A DNA stretch of 64,000 bases, from NCBI GenBank assembly GCA_014904845.1, contig MU119233.1:124001-188000 (forward strand), given 5' to 3'. This document shows positions 46,893 through 59,252 of this stretch, piece by piece; position 1 is the first letter of the stretch, and each line of letters opens with the position of its first letter. Under the pieces are notes generated by a model. That model was not told where the DNA came from. It did not search any database and saw nothing but the letters and a program-made list of their open reading frames with translations. Source of the stretch: Acephala macrosclerotiorum. Its lineage: Eukaryota > Ascomycota > Leotiomycetes > Helotiales > Mollisiaceae. A program made the position numbers and the translations under genes.

Positions 46893-47463
46893 TCAAGACC
46901 CAATTGATATCCTTGTCTTTCGTTCACTCCAAGTTATTCGGTGAATATCTTCCACTTGAGACTTTGCGCCCACCATTTTCTCAACCTCTTGACATTCACA
47001 AGGATACTCTCCTCCGCGAGGGTCGGCGACAGGCTCTCCACGAGAATGAACACACCTGATATGCGTGCACATCATAGTCATCATTGAGTTTTCTCTATAG
47101 CATCCTAGCATAAAAAGGAATGTCAGTCGCCTCTACTCTGTAGATTTCTTGATGAGGATACCGCTTACGGCAGCAACTCCATACTGTGATGTATCCAGAT
47201 TGAGGTTCTGCAGCCATCTTGGCGGTGTTATCTTCTCCGGTGCTTTGTTGCTCGTGCCGTGATATGGGTGTGGATGGCTCGAGGGTTGCACATGAAATCG
47301 TTGAAGGTGATGATGGGTTGTCGTCTATCCCTTCGGCGTCGTGTTGATATTCTTGCGTTGAAGTTGAAGGTCGCGCTTCGAGGTCGTCAAAGAAAGTCGT
47401 TGCAGCGTCCTCCATATCGATATCAACATGTGATAAAGTTGAGTGTGAGTTGGGAGTAGGCAT
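46893..47463 (-). CDS. Small Cys-rich, probably zinc-binding protein, two exons
   Basis: Exons 47463-47169 and 47104-46893 give 168 residues. The 64-bp intron (GTAAGC, branch GACTGAC, TGCTAG) splits the key motif; unspliced, the frame ends right after it. The first 80 residues are acidic and Ser/Thr-rich and look disordered. The joined region reads GYITVWSCCRCYRENSM and then MCTHIRCVH, so it has CCxC and CxHxxC sets that could bind zinc, followed by a second Cys pair (PCEC). I recall similar W-x-C-C-x-C small proteins in many filamentous fungi but cannot name a function. No signal peptide, so probably nuclear or cytosolic. Confidence 0.65.
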
Positions 47464-48090
47464 TGTGGGTTCGTCTGATTGTGTTCAAAGGGATTGAAAC
47501 ACGCGAAAGGCTTCGATATAGCAAATCTGTGATGCTTCTGGAGCAAACCAAGAGACGAGATATTCATCCCGATGAGCATTGTGCATTTGCAGTTATGAGA
47601 GCAGGCGCAATCGTGGACCAAGCTTCTTTCGTCATCCCAAAGGATCGGTGAATAACGGCTTCCAAATCTAGAAGAAAGGAAGGGTGCTGATGTCTCAGGA
47701 AAGTGCGACCATCTATGGTGTATCAGCACCATAACTTTCAACACGGAAGGCACTTGTCAGTTTTCACCAACTGCAATACAATATCAACATATTAATGCGC
47801 AAATATGTTAACACGCTTTTTCTTCATCACTTAAGAACCAGGTAATGTCCCCACAACCTCAATCTACTCCACCTTCGACGAAATCGTGCAACTCCATGAA
47901 CAACGAATTGAGGATTTGAGGACGAAAATGTCAGATTTACATCACTTGATGCACCTCACTTAGGACGAACAAATAATGCACCTTAAAGAAGTAGAACATA
48001 ATGCGCTGTATGCAGTCTATATTTTCCTAACTAATATTTTGAAGCCAAACAACAAGCAAGAAACACAAGTCATCATAAAGTAAGAACTCA
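47464..48090. other. Intergenic stretch, no gene seen
   Basis: Upstream region of the Cys-rich gene and downstream region of the large redox gene. No feature recognised. Confidence 0.5.
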
Positions 48091-51000
48091 TCAGAAAGTA
48101 GGCTGCACCCTGACCTCCTGTAGCTTCAACGCCCTCAAACTCCCCGTCCTCGAATGCTCCATCCCTCCACTCTGGTTACTCGCCATACTACTCCTCACAC
48201 TCATCCCTCCGCCCCTCATCATCGGCCTCCCACTCACACTGCTAGCTGGCGATAAAGGGGCAGCGCCTGCCGTTTGCCGACGGTTCATTTTCATCTTATT
48301 CAGAATTGCTGGTAGAGCTTCTGTTGCTGATATTGACGCAATGGGAAGAGAAGTCGCTCGTGAGAGTGGCTGATTTGGCAGCGGCGGTGTTTTGGCAGGT
48401 GATGGCGGACGCACGAAGCGATTGAAGCTTCCGTCCGAGGAATTGGTGCTCCGGTGTTGAAGGCCTGGTGTTGGAGAGTCTGTTGAGCGGCCGCGGATGT
48501 TGAGCCCTTGCATTTGCGTCTGCATCTTGTTGTCTCTGCTCATATCCGTGGACCCCTTTGATGACCGACTCGATGCGCGGCTGAGTGCTTGGGTGAGCAA
48601 TTGTCCTTGCTGGGACTTTGGAGTATAGGCACTCATCAACTGCTCCAGACTGACGCCCGCGCTTGGCATCTTGCTTAGACGACGGATGGCACGTATATTG
48701 CTGTTTATGAACGAAGACATTTGCTTTATGGCGTGTCCATTCTCATAGGACTCGTAGGCTGAAATGCCGGTTGATTCTTGGCCTCGAACTACGTGCTGCT
48801 CTGTGAGGTCTTGAGGACGGTATTGCAGGGACGGAGAACGTTTGATATTTTGTTGAATCTGGGAGACGACTTGATCGAATTCAACGGCGTCTTGATTTTT
48901 GTACGGGGTGTAGGACGTCGTGGTGTTCATCACCATATCTTGAGTGAGGACGAAGAATGAGCCATCGCGAACTTTACGGCGCAGGAGATTCCATCTCGTC
49001 CTTGCTGGGTTCTGCTCCATCTCTGGGTGGTATACTGAATGTTGTGCGAGCTTGGAGTAGAAGCCTTCCAGCCTGGTGGCCATACGTTCGCAGACCTGGA
49101 GCAAGAAAGTGGAAAGTGCTGTAATGCGTTGAGTCTCTTCTGGGGCATCGAGATCCATGATTGTATCGAATGCATCCATACCACGACAAGCTTCCTCGCG
49201 AATGCCCTCGAGAAGCTCTATATCAAGCTGGACTGACTTTCGCGCATAGTCCAAGATGCCTTGTTCATGGAAGCGTGCAGTCTCGCTATTGCAGACGAAT
49301 TGACCAATCTGCGACACTTCAGTTGAGGTGATCATGGCATCGGGTGAGCCTTTTGCTCGCGCGATGATACCTAGTACATCGGGTAGGCGACTGGGACTGG
49401 AGTTGGTGGAGGTGTTCGCAAGCGTGAAGGACAACTTCAAGTACAATTCTTGGAGCTTGGCGCCAAAGAGTGCAGAGAAGCCACCTTGAAGCAAGCGTGA
49501 TTGATGATGGTAGAACCGTCGTACGCCACCCATGTTGAACAGACTGCCTTGGAACCACAAGTTGGAGGACTCCATGAATTCGTGCACCTCAAATGCTTGG
49601 GAGACGAGCGTCTCAACGGAAGTTCGAAGGTAGTCAGACCAGAGATCATAAAGCATGTCGATCTCTTCAGCATGATGGAAGTCCGGCTTTGGTGTCAGAT
49701 GCCCAATGAAGTATTTGTTGAGCAGACTCGAGACCTCGGGATTGTTTGTATGGGCGAGGAGGTCGAAGGACTTGGAGCAGTCGACTCCAGCATTCGACTT
49801 GATGATGTTCGTCCCACCAGGATGCATGGGGCAGAAGTCGGTAACATCATACACGCTCCCGTGCACTGCAATGAAGATGCGACTTCCTTTCTGGTGACCA
49901 GTATGCATTGCCAGTTGAGACAATGGGATGGTGGGAGTGTTGCAGGGTAGTGGTTTCGGGCTCATGAAAACGTCAATCATGAACCTTCTCTCAGCAAATG
50001 CAGTATCGAGGATAACATCTGTGGACTCCATGCTTGAGGTCCTGTGATTGTAGATTGCCCTCCTGATGCCGGACATGACTGAGTCGAAAACCGACAGTGA
50101 GCCGCAAACATACAGAAATCCACCAAGTCCACCCTGCTTTTTCGACATCACCAGGTCGCAAACCATCGCACCTTGTTCAATAATGGCAGCGTCGATATAT
50201 CGTGGCGAAATCTCTCTCTCAACCAAATCTTTGAGGCGTCGGTCATACAGGAGTCCACGTGAATCTCGCGAGAACGCAGTGTAGACTTCCATGTATCCAG
50301 CGTTGATGTATTCGCGAAGCTCATTCTCGTAGCAGAATTTCTCTCTGGATTGAACGCCAAGGAACAAGATGTTCTTGCCCACTGACCTTCCGGCACGTGC
50401 TTGCCAGAAACTCCTGAATGGAGCAATACCACTACCTCCAGCGAAGTATGCGCATGGTGCCGCATCGTCAATGGGTAGCTGAAATTGTAAAGGTCGGGAG
50501 ACGCCGACGAGAAGTTCTTCATCATCCACGATGAATTCTTCTTGACCGGAGACGGAAGGGTTCAGGAAGCTGCTACTCACACCATGTCGCGTTGGAGCCG
50601 ATGGAGCCGACAACGCGGGGTGAAGAGTGTACTCCGAACGGGAGACGGTCAAGTCGACAGTACTGGGGAGTAGCTCTTCCGGGTAGTTAGAGATACTGTA
50701 TGTTCGCGGCACCTCGATCGGAACCAGTTCTGGAAACCAAGAGAGATCTCCGTTGATGTCGAAGGCTTGATCCCAGATGTGAGAGGGTGTATCCATGACT
50801 GCTCCTTGAAGAATGTCGCCAAGCGTTGCACGTACTGGCCATTCGTCTGTGGCCAAAACTTGGAGAACGGTGTTCGATGACGCTCGCAACATAGCGTGGA
50901 GTCGCATGACGAGGTCTTTCGTGAGTGGGGCAAGGTGTCCTCGGCGAAGGATATCCTTCACGGTCAGGCGTGGCGCCGCGATCTTTGACACAGAACCAAG

Positions 51001-53045
51001 ATGTTCGGCGAATCTCGTCCATTGGCTGTCAAGAGTGACAGGATACTCGAGCATCTCATCAAGTCCCAATGCGGCAGCAACTTTGGCACACTCAACCCAG
51101 CCATTGAGCGGCATAACAGCGAGGCGATCCCCAGGTTGGAATGTGATGCCAGTCTCCTGGATATCCAATATGACTCTGGCAATCGACCTCTCCGGATCTG
51201 CATCCACTAGCGATCTTCCCAGCACTCGCGACTTATACCTGCATTCGGCAAATGTTCCTCGCATTTGATGAGGCTCAACGTGGAGGTTGCCACGATGAGG
51301 CTCAAGGCGTTCTTTCATCGCTTCGGAGAAGGCCTTGTGCGTCGCTTCCCATGGCCTTCCAGCATCAGGGGCGCCAGACATGCCATTCGTTTCGGCACGT
51401 CCGGTCTTCCCTGCAACCTCCAGCAGGCCAAAGACCTTATATCGATGCGTACCCATAAATCCTCGCTCGCCCGTATAAGCTTCGACGATGCCATCTAAGG
51501 CGCCAATGAGTCGCGAGTCATTGGACTGAGCGACATAATCTGGAATGCGATAATGGTATTCGATAGCCGCGATGAATGCTCTCCAGTTTGATGGCAGCCA
51601 GGCTCTTAGGTGGACGCCTTCCGCCCCAAGGAATGAGTCGTACTTAGCGCGGCCGAGGAAGGCATCCATCACGAGGTACGGTGGGAATTGTAGACCAGAT
51701 GTTGCAGGACAACGTTTCGAAAGCGGTGCTGAGAACTTGGCCCAGCGGACCCACTCGGCAGGTGAAATGTAATTCTCACCCGAACTTGGGTTGAGCGAGA
51801 TGGAATGGAACGCATTAGGCATGCGTTCGAGAATTTCTTTGAGTCGAATGAGTTCTCGAAGTAGTCCTTCATTGTTCTTGCTCATGACATACTCTTGACA
51901 GCTGGCGATCGCATCGACTCCGTGTTGGAAGGAAGCTTGAAGATGTTAACAAGTAAGTGGTAGTCAAGGAAAGGATGGTTTACCTGATGTGTCGGCACAT
52001 CCTTTGAGGAAGGCAATCTCGGATCTATCACCGAACATTGGCCATCTTAAGTCGGTATTGTCGAATCGGCCGACGTATGGATAGATGGAAGTCGGATCGC
52101 GTACCTTGAGATTGTAGGAAGACTGATCGAAGAAAGTGAGATGTGGTATCGATCTGCCCATCCTCTTGCAGACCTGATAGTATGGTAGCCCGATGCTCTT
52201 CGGAATACCTTTCACCTCATCACCGAGTTCATCGCTCATTTCCACATTCATAGATGACCCATTTGCTGTCACATTGACACCCTCGGTACCATTGTGCTTG
52301 TCCTCATATCGGTAGATAGAACACAGCATGCCTAGTGCTACTAGGGCAGCCCACAATGCCCGGTCGGGGATGACATCGGCTGTTCCTTCGACTGTTGGAA
52401 GTGCTGCAACCGACTCTCTGACTCTTCCTCTTGCAACACAGCCTGGCATTCTTTCGCACAGGTCAGACCAAACTCGCCCTGGCGATCTCGCTAGTGCACC
52501 GGCAGCCTCATCGGCATTAGGAGGAGTGAAGCCGTATTCAGTACTGAGATAACCATCTCGCCACCCTGTTCGAGGCCCAACTTCTTCGGCTCGGATCAAT
52601 ACTTGGCGGGCAGGAGCACCAAGAGCGACAGCCAGAAGATCTTGTTCGTCGGCGTTGAGTTTGTCAAGCGCTTTGACACCTTGGGAAGCTTGAATTTCTT
52701 TGATCTTGGGCATGCCTAGAACGTTCGAGTAGAGCATCTCGTTGATTGCTTTTCGCTCCCTGATAACTTTAGCTGGTGAACCTGGACCATGGGTCTGGGA
52801 GAGAACCTTTGACGTAAGTATTGCTCAGGGTCAGCTCCTGCTGGGATCTAGGAGTGTCAGCCATGATCATCTGGGAAGGCAGAGGGCGGAAAGAAACTCA
52901 CATCGAAGCCAGCTCGGAGATCACCTTGCTGTGAAAAGCTCATGAAGTTGCATCCTCGAGGTCCCACCCGACCTCCCTTGCTGGCCATAGGGCACCCTCC
53001 AGCTGACCCAAAGGACGCGGCCACCGGACATGATCTTTCAGACAT
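48091..53045 (-). CDS. Fusion redox protein: PrnB/IDO-like heme domain, FAD/NADPH reductase, cytochrome b5
   Basis: Exons 53045-52902, 52806-51984 and 51935-48091 give 1603 residues; introns of 95 and 48 bp keep the frame. Residues 1-560 resemble the DUF1864/PrnB branch of the indoleamine 2,3-dioxygenase superfamily: PYYQVCKRMGRSIPHLTFFD, SLNPSSGENYISPAEWVRWA, MDAFLGRAKYDSFLG and GERGFMGTHRYKVFGLLE, whose His (near 483) is the expected heme ligand. Next is a cytochrome P450 reductase-like unit without an FMN domain: FAD motif RTYSIS near 731, NADPH motif GGSGIAPFR near 821, LYVCGS. A cytochrome b5 domain follows (MHPGG near 1025, LLAHTNN), then a helical part and a Ser-rich tail of about 250 residues. 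Electrons could pass from NADPH through FAD and b5 to the heme within one chain. The start is the least sure point; the ATG at 53045 opens a Cys-Pro leader (CPVAAS...GGCPMAS), but a later ATG is possible. Substrate unknown. Confidence 0.8.
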
Positions 53046-55229
53046 TATGAATATAGCTCCTGTAGTCAAAGCCAGCTTCGAGAGGAGACTTTCAAAGACC
53101 GCCAGGGCCAAATATCAAAATGCCGTCAAGGCTATCTGCCAAAATGCAGTGAAGAGAAAACGCAACGAACAAGACGGATGAATAAGATTGAGGACAAGCT
53201 GACTGAGAGAACTCTTCCCACTGAGGAAGGAAATCACTGTTCTTTTACATTTGAGTACGCTTCCCACAATTCGGTACTTTTGTTTTCTGTTGTGAACTCA
53301 AGCATCTTGGCATCCTGACTTAGCCTCGTCCGAACCACTGTCCCACATTTCTGAAGTCTCCCAAGCCGCCATCATCCCATCACTTTTGCCACAGCGTTCC
53401 AGCCAAGTAAGCCCTATAGATAGAATTGAAGAGTATCGTCCACCTCATTGGCTTTTCCCGGTGAGCTGGTACAATCATGTTCTTTCCCAAAGGATTGAGC
53501 AATGTAATTTTCCAATACAGCAATACCTGCCATGCCAGTCGCGGCGAGGACAAATGGATCCTGGATGTGGTAATAATTGGGCTTTAATGCCATAAAAGTC
53601 ATGATACAGAGCGCAAAGAGAATTAATATCAAGATCCAGAGGTGAAGACGCGACCTCGCAACACATCAAGGCATATTTTACGCAACTTCACGACATCAGT
53701 TGGCCAGTGGGTTTGGGCTCAACAACGACGATCTTGGCCCCTTGCGAGCAGGTTGACGGTCAATAATGCAGCCGCCAGTCACAAATCCGGCGGCGAGAAT
53801 TGCTTTTGTGGCGAGAAAAACGTGGTGTAACATCGGTAAAACAAAATTCAACACAGCTTAAAATCGCAGGGTTCGCAAGCGCTTGGCGATCGGTCCAACT
53901 TCCATCCCCAGTGGATCCCGAGCGGGGAGGCCCTGCCGCGCTGTTTCCAAACGGAAATCAAGTCTGGGCGGCGTGGAGACGGAGAGTTCTTTGATGTGGA
54001 CAGTGGAGCGGGATTTGAGAGGGTTTCTGTGATCTGGCGTGGACAGAGAATCCCCAGAAATATCGGGACGCGTTACTAAGAAGGAGCGGCCCCCGCAGAG
54101 ATTCATCTTGAAAAACGTATTTTCAAACTTCAATTGACGACATGCGGCTCTGGACGTCAAAGGAATCGGATCTCGAGAACATGAGTACGGGGTGGACGAA
54201 CCTGACGATTTATTTTTGCACAAAGTGAAACGAGTAGCCAAGTGAAACTGCAAGCTGAAAATAACCTCTTGGTATTTGGTGTTGCTGCCCAGACAATGCA
54301 TCACGTTCCTCGATTGTTTGATTTCTGTTACCTCATAAGATCATCTGAATTTTCCACGCCCGGTTTCTGGGACTCACATCGCAGACTCCTTCTAACGATG
54401 GCGCCCGACAGAGTCGCCGATCCAGTGATCAGATACGGTAAGGATTCTATATCAAGGCATGTCACGGCCGTATCTGCTCCATTTGTGACTTGAGATAGTT
54501 TTTGCCGTAGTTGGAATCACTGGAAGTTTGAATGTGGTGAGGCTGTGAAGGCGTGATGAGGATTGTATCTTGTTTTGTGTGAGTTGAGGATGAGAGTCCT
54601 GGTGCGGAGAGATTCGGTCTGGTTACTCCCGCGCTAATTCCACACTAGGTTAGCTTTGATATATAATCGGAGGAGGGCCTGAATAGAGTGCAGAGGCAGT
54701 TAGGAGGTCCTCACGGTTCACCAATCAATAATAGAGAAAGTAGTAAATGAGGGGTGCTCCAGAAAAGTATTTGTGCTAGTCTAAGTGAAGTTCTCTAAGA
54801 GAGTGCTGCCGCAGGGTATATAAACCCGTAGCGGTGCACTAACCCTAATATGGAAGAGCCAAGCTTTCACGTGACAACTTCAGCCCCTGAATCACGAGAA
54901 AAGACAACCTCCTTCGATCTGTACAATACAATTGAATGAATGATATATCTCGTCTGCTTTCAGGGTCGCGGGTTCGACCCGATAACATTTGATGGGGTAC
55001 ATCGTTTAGTTCTTGCCAATGTCTTCAGTCGACTATTCAAAATGTCACGTGCGTCCACCATCCCTTCACTCATTTCGAAGAGGTATGCAAGGGACCACAA
55101 GTTCCTTTTAATTTGTTCGATTCTCAAAGAGGAATTCGATAGGATGTATTTCACCTCTGTTATCTTCCATTTCTATATGCTGCAGACCCAAGTTCTGCAA
55201 GCCGGTGAGGTTTGTAGCATCACGCCGCG
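53046..55229. other. Intergenic stretch, 2.2 kb, no gene supported
   Basis: Several frames of 60-150 codons on both strands lack family features, start context or splice partners. A TATATAAA box occurs at 54817-54824, about 400 nt before the GH47 start. A T-arm-like string (GGTCGCGGGTTCGACCCG near 54963) does not fold into a tRNA. Confidence 0.5.
54817..54824 (+). promoter_or_regulatory. TATA box, possibly of the GH47 gene
   Basis: TATATAAA, the best TATA match upstream of the mannosidase. The distance to the ATG at 55230 would imply a long 5' UTR or an upstream intron. Confidence 0.3.
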
Positions 55230-56931
55230 ATGATTCTACGATTCACAGTCCCTTTTGCTTCTTCCTTTCACCAAAAACGGATTCAATTCATGCTCGCAGT
55301 CGTTTTTGTGTCAACCATATTCTTCTTTCTCAACATCTATACCAACCCCAAATACCTCAACCTCGCTAAAAGACCCCGATACAAAATCCAAGCCACTTTC
55401 CCACCCGAATCTGCCACCGCTAGAACAACACGACTCGAAAGACGCGATGCTATCAAAGCAGCCATGAACCATACTTGGACGGGATACAAGCAGAATGCGT
55501 GGTTACACGATGAACTCCGTCCTCTTTCCGGGATACCGAAAACATCGTTCGGCGGCTGGGGAGCAACGTTAGTCGATGGATTGGATACGCTATATATCAT
55601 GGGCATGATTGATGAATTTGAAGAAGCGTTGAATGGGTTGGAGACTATCGATTTCTCGACACCGAATGTGGTCCGTATTCCAGTGTTCGAAGTTACAATT
55701 CGGTATTTAGGAGGGCTACTTGGTGCGTGGGATATCAGCGGCCATCGGTATCCAATACTAGTCGAGAAAGCGACGCAATTGGGAGACCTACTTTATGGAG
55801 CGTTCAACACAGATAGTGGGATCCCAGTCCCGTATTATTTGTGGAATAACACGCATGCGGGGAAGATTCCAGGTCCACATCTAGGTGTGTCGCTGGCAGA
55901 GATCGGGTCCTTGACTCTTGAGTTCATCCGCCTGAGCCAGGTCACTAGAGATAAAAAGTACGGGAATGCAGTGCAAAAAATAACAGATGCGCTGGCGAAG
56001 ACGCAAAATAGTACTGCGCTTCCGGGAATGTGGCCGAATATGGCAAATTATGACACAGATATTGGGGGCTTGTCATTCTCGAGCCGTGCATTCACTCTTG
56101 GTGCATCTGCTGGTTAGTTCTTCGTTCTGCAAGATCTGGACATATGAAGGAGAATGAAATCACTAACAGATTCTCATGGCAGACTCGGCTTATGAATACT
56201 TGCCCAAGACTCACCTCATTCTACCGCCTATGGCTGCACAGCAGTACCTCGACATGTATCGCGACGCTTTCGTCTGTTTTAGCAAGAACCTGTTCTTTAG
56301 GCCTTTGCTTCCTGACGAACCAGATATCCTGTTTCCCGGCGCTTTTAAGATGTGGAATATCGATACCCAACCACCACTCGACACCGAGATGTCTCACTTG
56401 GCTTGCTTTGTAGGCGGGATGGTAGCACTAGGGTCCAAGATCAATGATTCTCCTGACGAATTTGAAATGGCGCGGAAACTTACAGATGGCTGTGTCTGGG
56501 CATACAACAATTCGCCATCTGGAATTATGCCTGAGAGATTCCACTTGTTTAGTTGTCCTGAAACAGAGCAGTGCAAGAGGGCTGGCGAAGGTTCTGCCTT
56601 TGACGGTGTTCTTGATCCAAGTTATCAACTCCGCCCAGAGGCCATCGAATCTGTGTTCATTATGTATCGACTCACGGCTGGTACTTCCTGGCAGGAGAAG
56701 GGCTGGAAAATGTTTCAGGCTATCGAGACGCATGCGAGGACGAAGTTTGCGTATGCGAAATTGAAAAACGTGGTAGATTCGCAAATATCGCAAGAAGATG
56801 AAATGGAAAGCTTTTGGCTGGCAGAGACGCTCAAGTACTTCTTCCTGCTGTTCAGTGAACCAAATTTGGTTAGTCTGGATGATTTTGTATTTAACACAGA
56901 GGCCCATCCGCTGAAACAATGGGGCATGTAG
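55230..56931 (+). CDS. GH47 class I alpha-1,2-mannosidase, type II membrane protein
   Basis: Exons 55230-56112 and 56183-56931 give 543 residues. The 70-bp intron (GTTAGT, CACTAAC, GGCAG) is removed inside GASAD|SAYEYLPK. Residues about 21-40 (MLAVVFVSTIFFFLNIYT) form a signal anchor, so the enzyme faces the ER or Golgi lumen. GH47 motifs occur in order: GWGATLVDGLDTLYIMGM, IRYLGGLLGAWDISG, HLGVSLAEIGSLTLEF, LSHLACFVGGM region, LRPEAIESVFIMYRLT (catalytic Glu after RP) and the C-terminal YFFLLFSEP...VFNTEAHPL with the calcium-binding Thr. It trims mannose from N-glycans. The length is normal. Which member of the family (ER or Golgi type) cannot be told. Confidence 0.92.
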
Positions 56932-57208
56932 TTACAGGAATGAAAGTGCATCGCCAGTCACGTGCGAAAGGAAAGCGATACTCGAGAACGCCGTGACTAA
57001 ATCCCTATGAACTTGTGAATGGCATGGTGGCACAACGGCATCGTGCAGTATCCACCGCCAAGGAACAAGCAATACTAGATCAACTCAACAATTGAAACTC
57101 CCACTTTGGCTCCATCCGACCAGGAAAGCGCTACACTGTATCGTCGGCAATTGCTTGAAGCTGCATCTTGCTGTCTGCCACGATCATTGAATTCATCGAC
57201 AGTCCCTC

Positions 57209-57844
57209 TCAGAGAAAGGTGACTTCCAGAACGCCTCTCATCGATGAGAACAGACAGTCAGTAGACAGGTCATGGCCATGAAAAGTAAGCTCGGCCGATA
57301 CCACAATCCACTTGATCAGAGCAAGATGTTCGAGGTCTATTTGTCTGTTGATGCACTCTAGCTCGGCATAGTCCGTTGGCGTGTGGTACCTATCACCATT
57401 CAACCTGATGAACAACATGTTCGAGTATGGGAATGTCATTGCAAGACATCTGCGATACTTTTCTTCTGGCGATGAGCGCTTGCCCAGGAATAGGGCATCG
57501 AGAGCGAGGTTGAAATATCCTAGAGGCGAAGGAGAACTTGTGTGTTCGAGAAGAGTGTAAAGCCTCGGACATTCGGCTCTTGATTCTCATGAAACATGAA
57601 GCATGGTGGGAACGGGTGTGCAGGGCTTCAAGATAACAGCCGAGACGAAGTTTTCGCTATGCATCTTGTCCTCCCAATCGCAGATGATGAAATCGGCATT
57701 TCTTGGACGAATAGTTAGGTCATAGATGTAAAAGCGAAGCCCTGTAGGAAGCCGTAGTAAAGGTTTGAATGATGAGTTGGCTAAACCCGAATGGACATCC
57801 GGGCTGCACACTGGGAACATCTCATAAGTTGAACCGGAAGACAT
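57209..57844 (-). pseudogene. 2EXR-domain gene with one in-frame stop
   Basis: The frame from the ATG at 57844 to the stop at 57209 would give 211 codons if the single internal TGA (57589-57587, codon 86) is read through. The start has the 2EXR pattern LLRLPTGLRFYIYDLTIRP; the stop falls at LHVS*ESRAECPRLY, where the family usually has RESR. The codon was therefore most likely CGA, changed by one C to T. The rest is undamaged (FNLALDALFLGKRS, EEKYRRCLAMTFPYSN, LIKWIVVSAEL). No other lesion is visible, so the loss is recent or the stop is a sequencing error. 2EXR proteins are abundant in plant-associated fungi and have no assigned function. Confidence 0.7.
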
Positions 57845-58478
57845 CTTCAAAGTAGGGCAACTTATTTTGGAAATTCAAAATAACCAACTTAGGTTTTGTC
57901 TTCGAGCACAGGGACAAGATGTCAAGAATAATAAGTTAGTGATAGGAGCTTTCCTAAGGGGAATCACTACCGCCTATTCATTTTAGAGACTGAGTGTAGG
58001 ACGAAAACGCTAGCGTACGGTGTATCGTCAAAACATCGAGGAGCAGAGGAAGAGCAGAACTACAAGGCATAAAAATCTGCACCACTATCCCTGCTAAGCC
58101 AGATACTTCATGCTCTTAAAGGGATTGTGATATTCGAATTGTGGCAAAATGTGAAAAGAGGAAAATCGAGAAAGCCAATAAGTTGAAGGAAGTAGCGTCC
58201 GTTATCCGTAGTCACGTGTCAGGGATTTTATGTCAAGCCAAGCAGATCTCCATCAACCTTTCCCAACTTCTCTTCTTTAGAGCCTCCACTAACCACAACA
58301 CAGCTCGAGGACGAGACCGATGACCGCATCGTGAGGCTATGACCACGGAGATGCCAATCCAGTGTCATCTGCGGCACAATATAGACTGCCTGCTGAAGGT
58401 AAGTGAAGGAAGCTCACGAGGTTCAAAAGCATCTCAAGCTCCCTCTCCCCACAATCCTGTTGCAGATATCACCTCAAT
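57845..58478. other. Intergenic stretch, no gene seen
   Basis: Short frames only. It separates the 2EXR relic from the oppositely oriented surface-protein gene and probably holds both promoters. Confidence 0.5.
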
Positions 58479-59135
58479 ATGCATTACAGTCTCCTCACAA
58501 GTGTAGCCGTCCTGGCTCTATCGCCTCTCATCTCTGCCGATTGCACGAATTTCACCAACGTCCGCTGGCTGAGCGACGACGCCTAGGCTTCTCGAACTCG
58601 TACGAGCAGGTTGTCGAAATCCTGGCCTGCCCTAAAGCAGATAACAAGACCTGCATGTTCATGAGAAAGACCTACGATCTGACCATTCCTCGCGAACTCA
58701 ACATATCTGCCTCTGCTGCCGACGTTGACAATATCTTCTATCTTGCATCACAAGCGTACGGAGCATGGCCTGCGAACTACACCAGAGATCCATTCATAGC
58801 GCGGAACACGACAGCCAGCACGCTAAACAGTCGAGTGGTCTTCGAGACCTTGTTGGAAGTAGAACCTGGGAAGAATAAATCTCTGGAACCCATTCATACA
58901 ATACAGCTTTGGAACTTTGGGTGGATGCTCAAACATCAGTTTGAACGGTGTCGGTGCGAGGACTGCTGCGCCGTACCTCACGAACGGCACGAACAACAAT
59001 ACTGTGGTTGCTGGCAATTGGGGTGCTGTTACTGGTAACATCACAGGGGAAAATGCCGCCGAAAGTTTGAGAGGCAATGGGATGCACGCTGTCTTGGTCG
59101 GACTCGCGGCAGCCCTGCTGGCATTCACGCTCTAG
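58479..59135 (+). pseudogene. GPI-type secreted surface protein with two frame changes
   Basis: From the ATG at 58479 the first 22 residues form a clear signal peptide (HYSLLTSVAVLALSPLISA), followed by DCTNFTNVRWLSDDA and a TAG at about 58584. A different frame then reads YEQVVEILACPKADNKTCMF...FETLLEVEPGKNKSLEPIHT to about 58915, and the first frame resumes as GGCSNISLNGVGARTAAPYL to the end. The last 18 residues (MHAVLVGLAAALLAFTL) are a hydrophobic tail after small residues, as for a GPI anchor. Many NxT/S sites and spaced cysteines fit an outer-surface protein. Either two compensating single-base indels or an atypical intron (GTCCGC...GAGCAG, 50 bp) plus one indel explains it. The second change lies in a GGG run. 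Family not recognised. Confidence 0.6.
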
Positions 59136-59252
59136 AATGCTGGTGCTAGAACTTAGATTTACAAGTACGTTGGTTATTTGCTGGAATACACGATACCACA
59201 AATATGATTTTCTGCAGCTTCTCCAGTGCATTTCGATCATCCTCGGGAGTTT

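Noticed and set aside
53858..54304. 148-codon minus-strand frame
   Set aside because: No domain, signal peptide or splice partner; composition gives no sign of coding.
54955..54985. tRNA T-arm-like string GGTCGCGGGTTCGACCCG
   Set aside because: The loop is two bases short for a standard T-arm, and no D-arm, anticodon stem or acceptor stem surrounds it.
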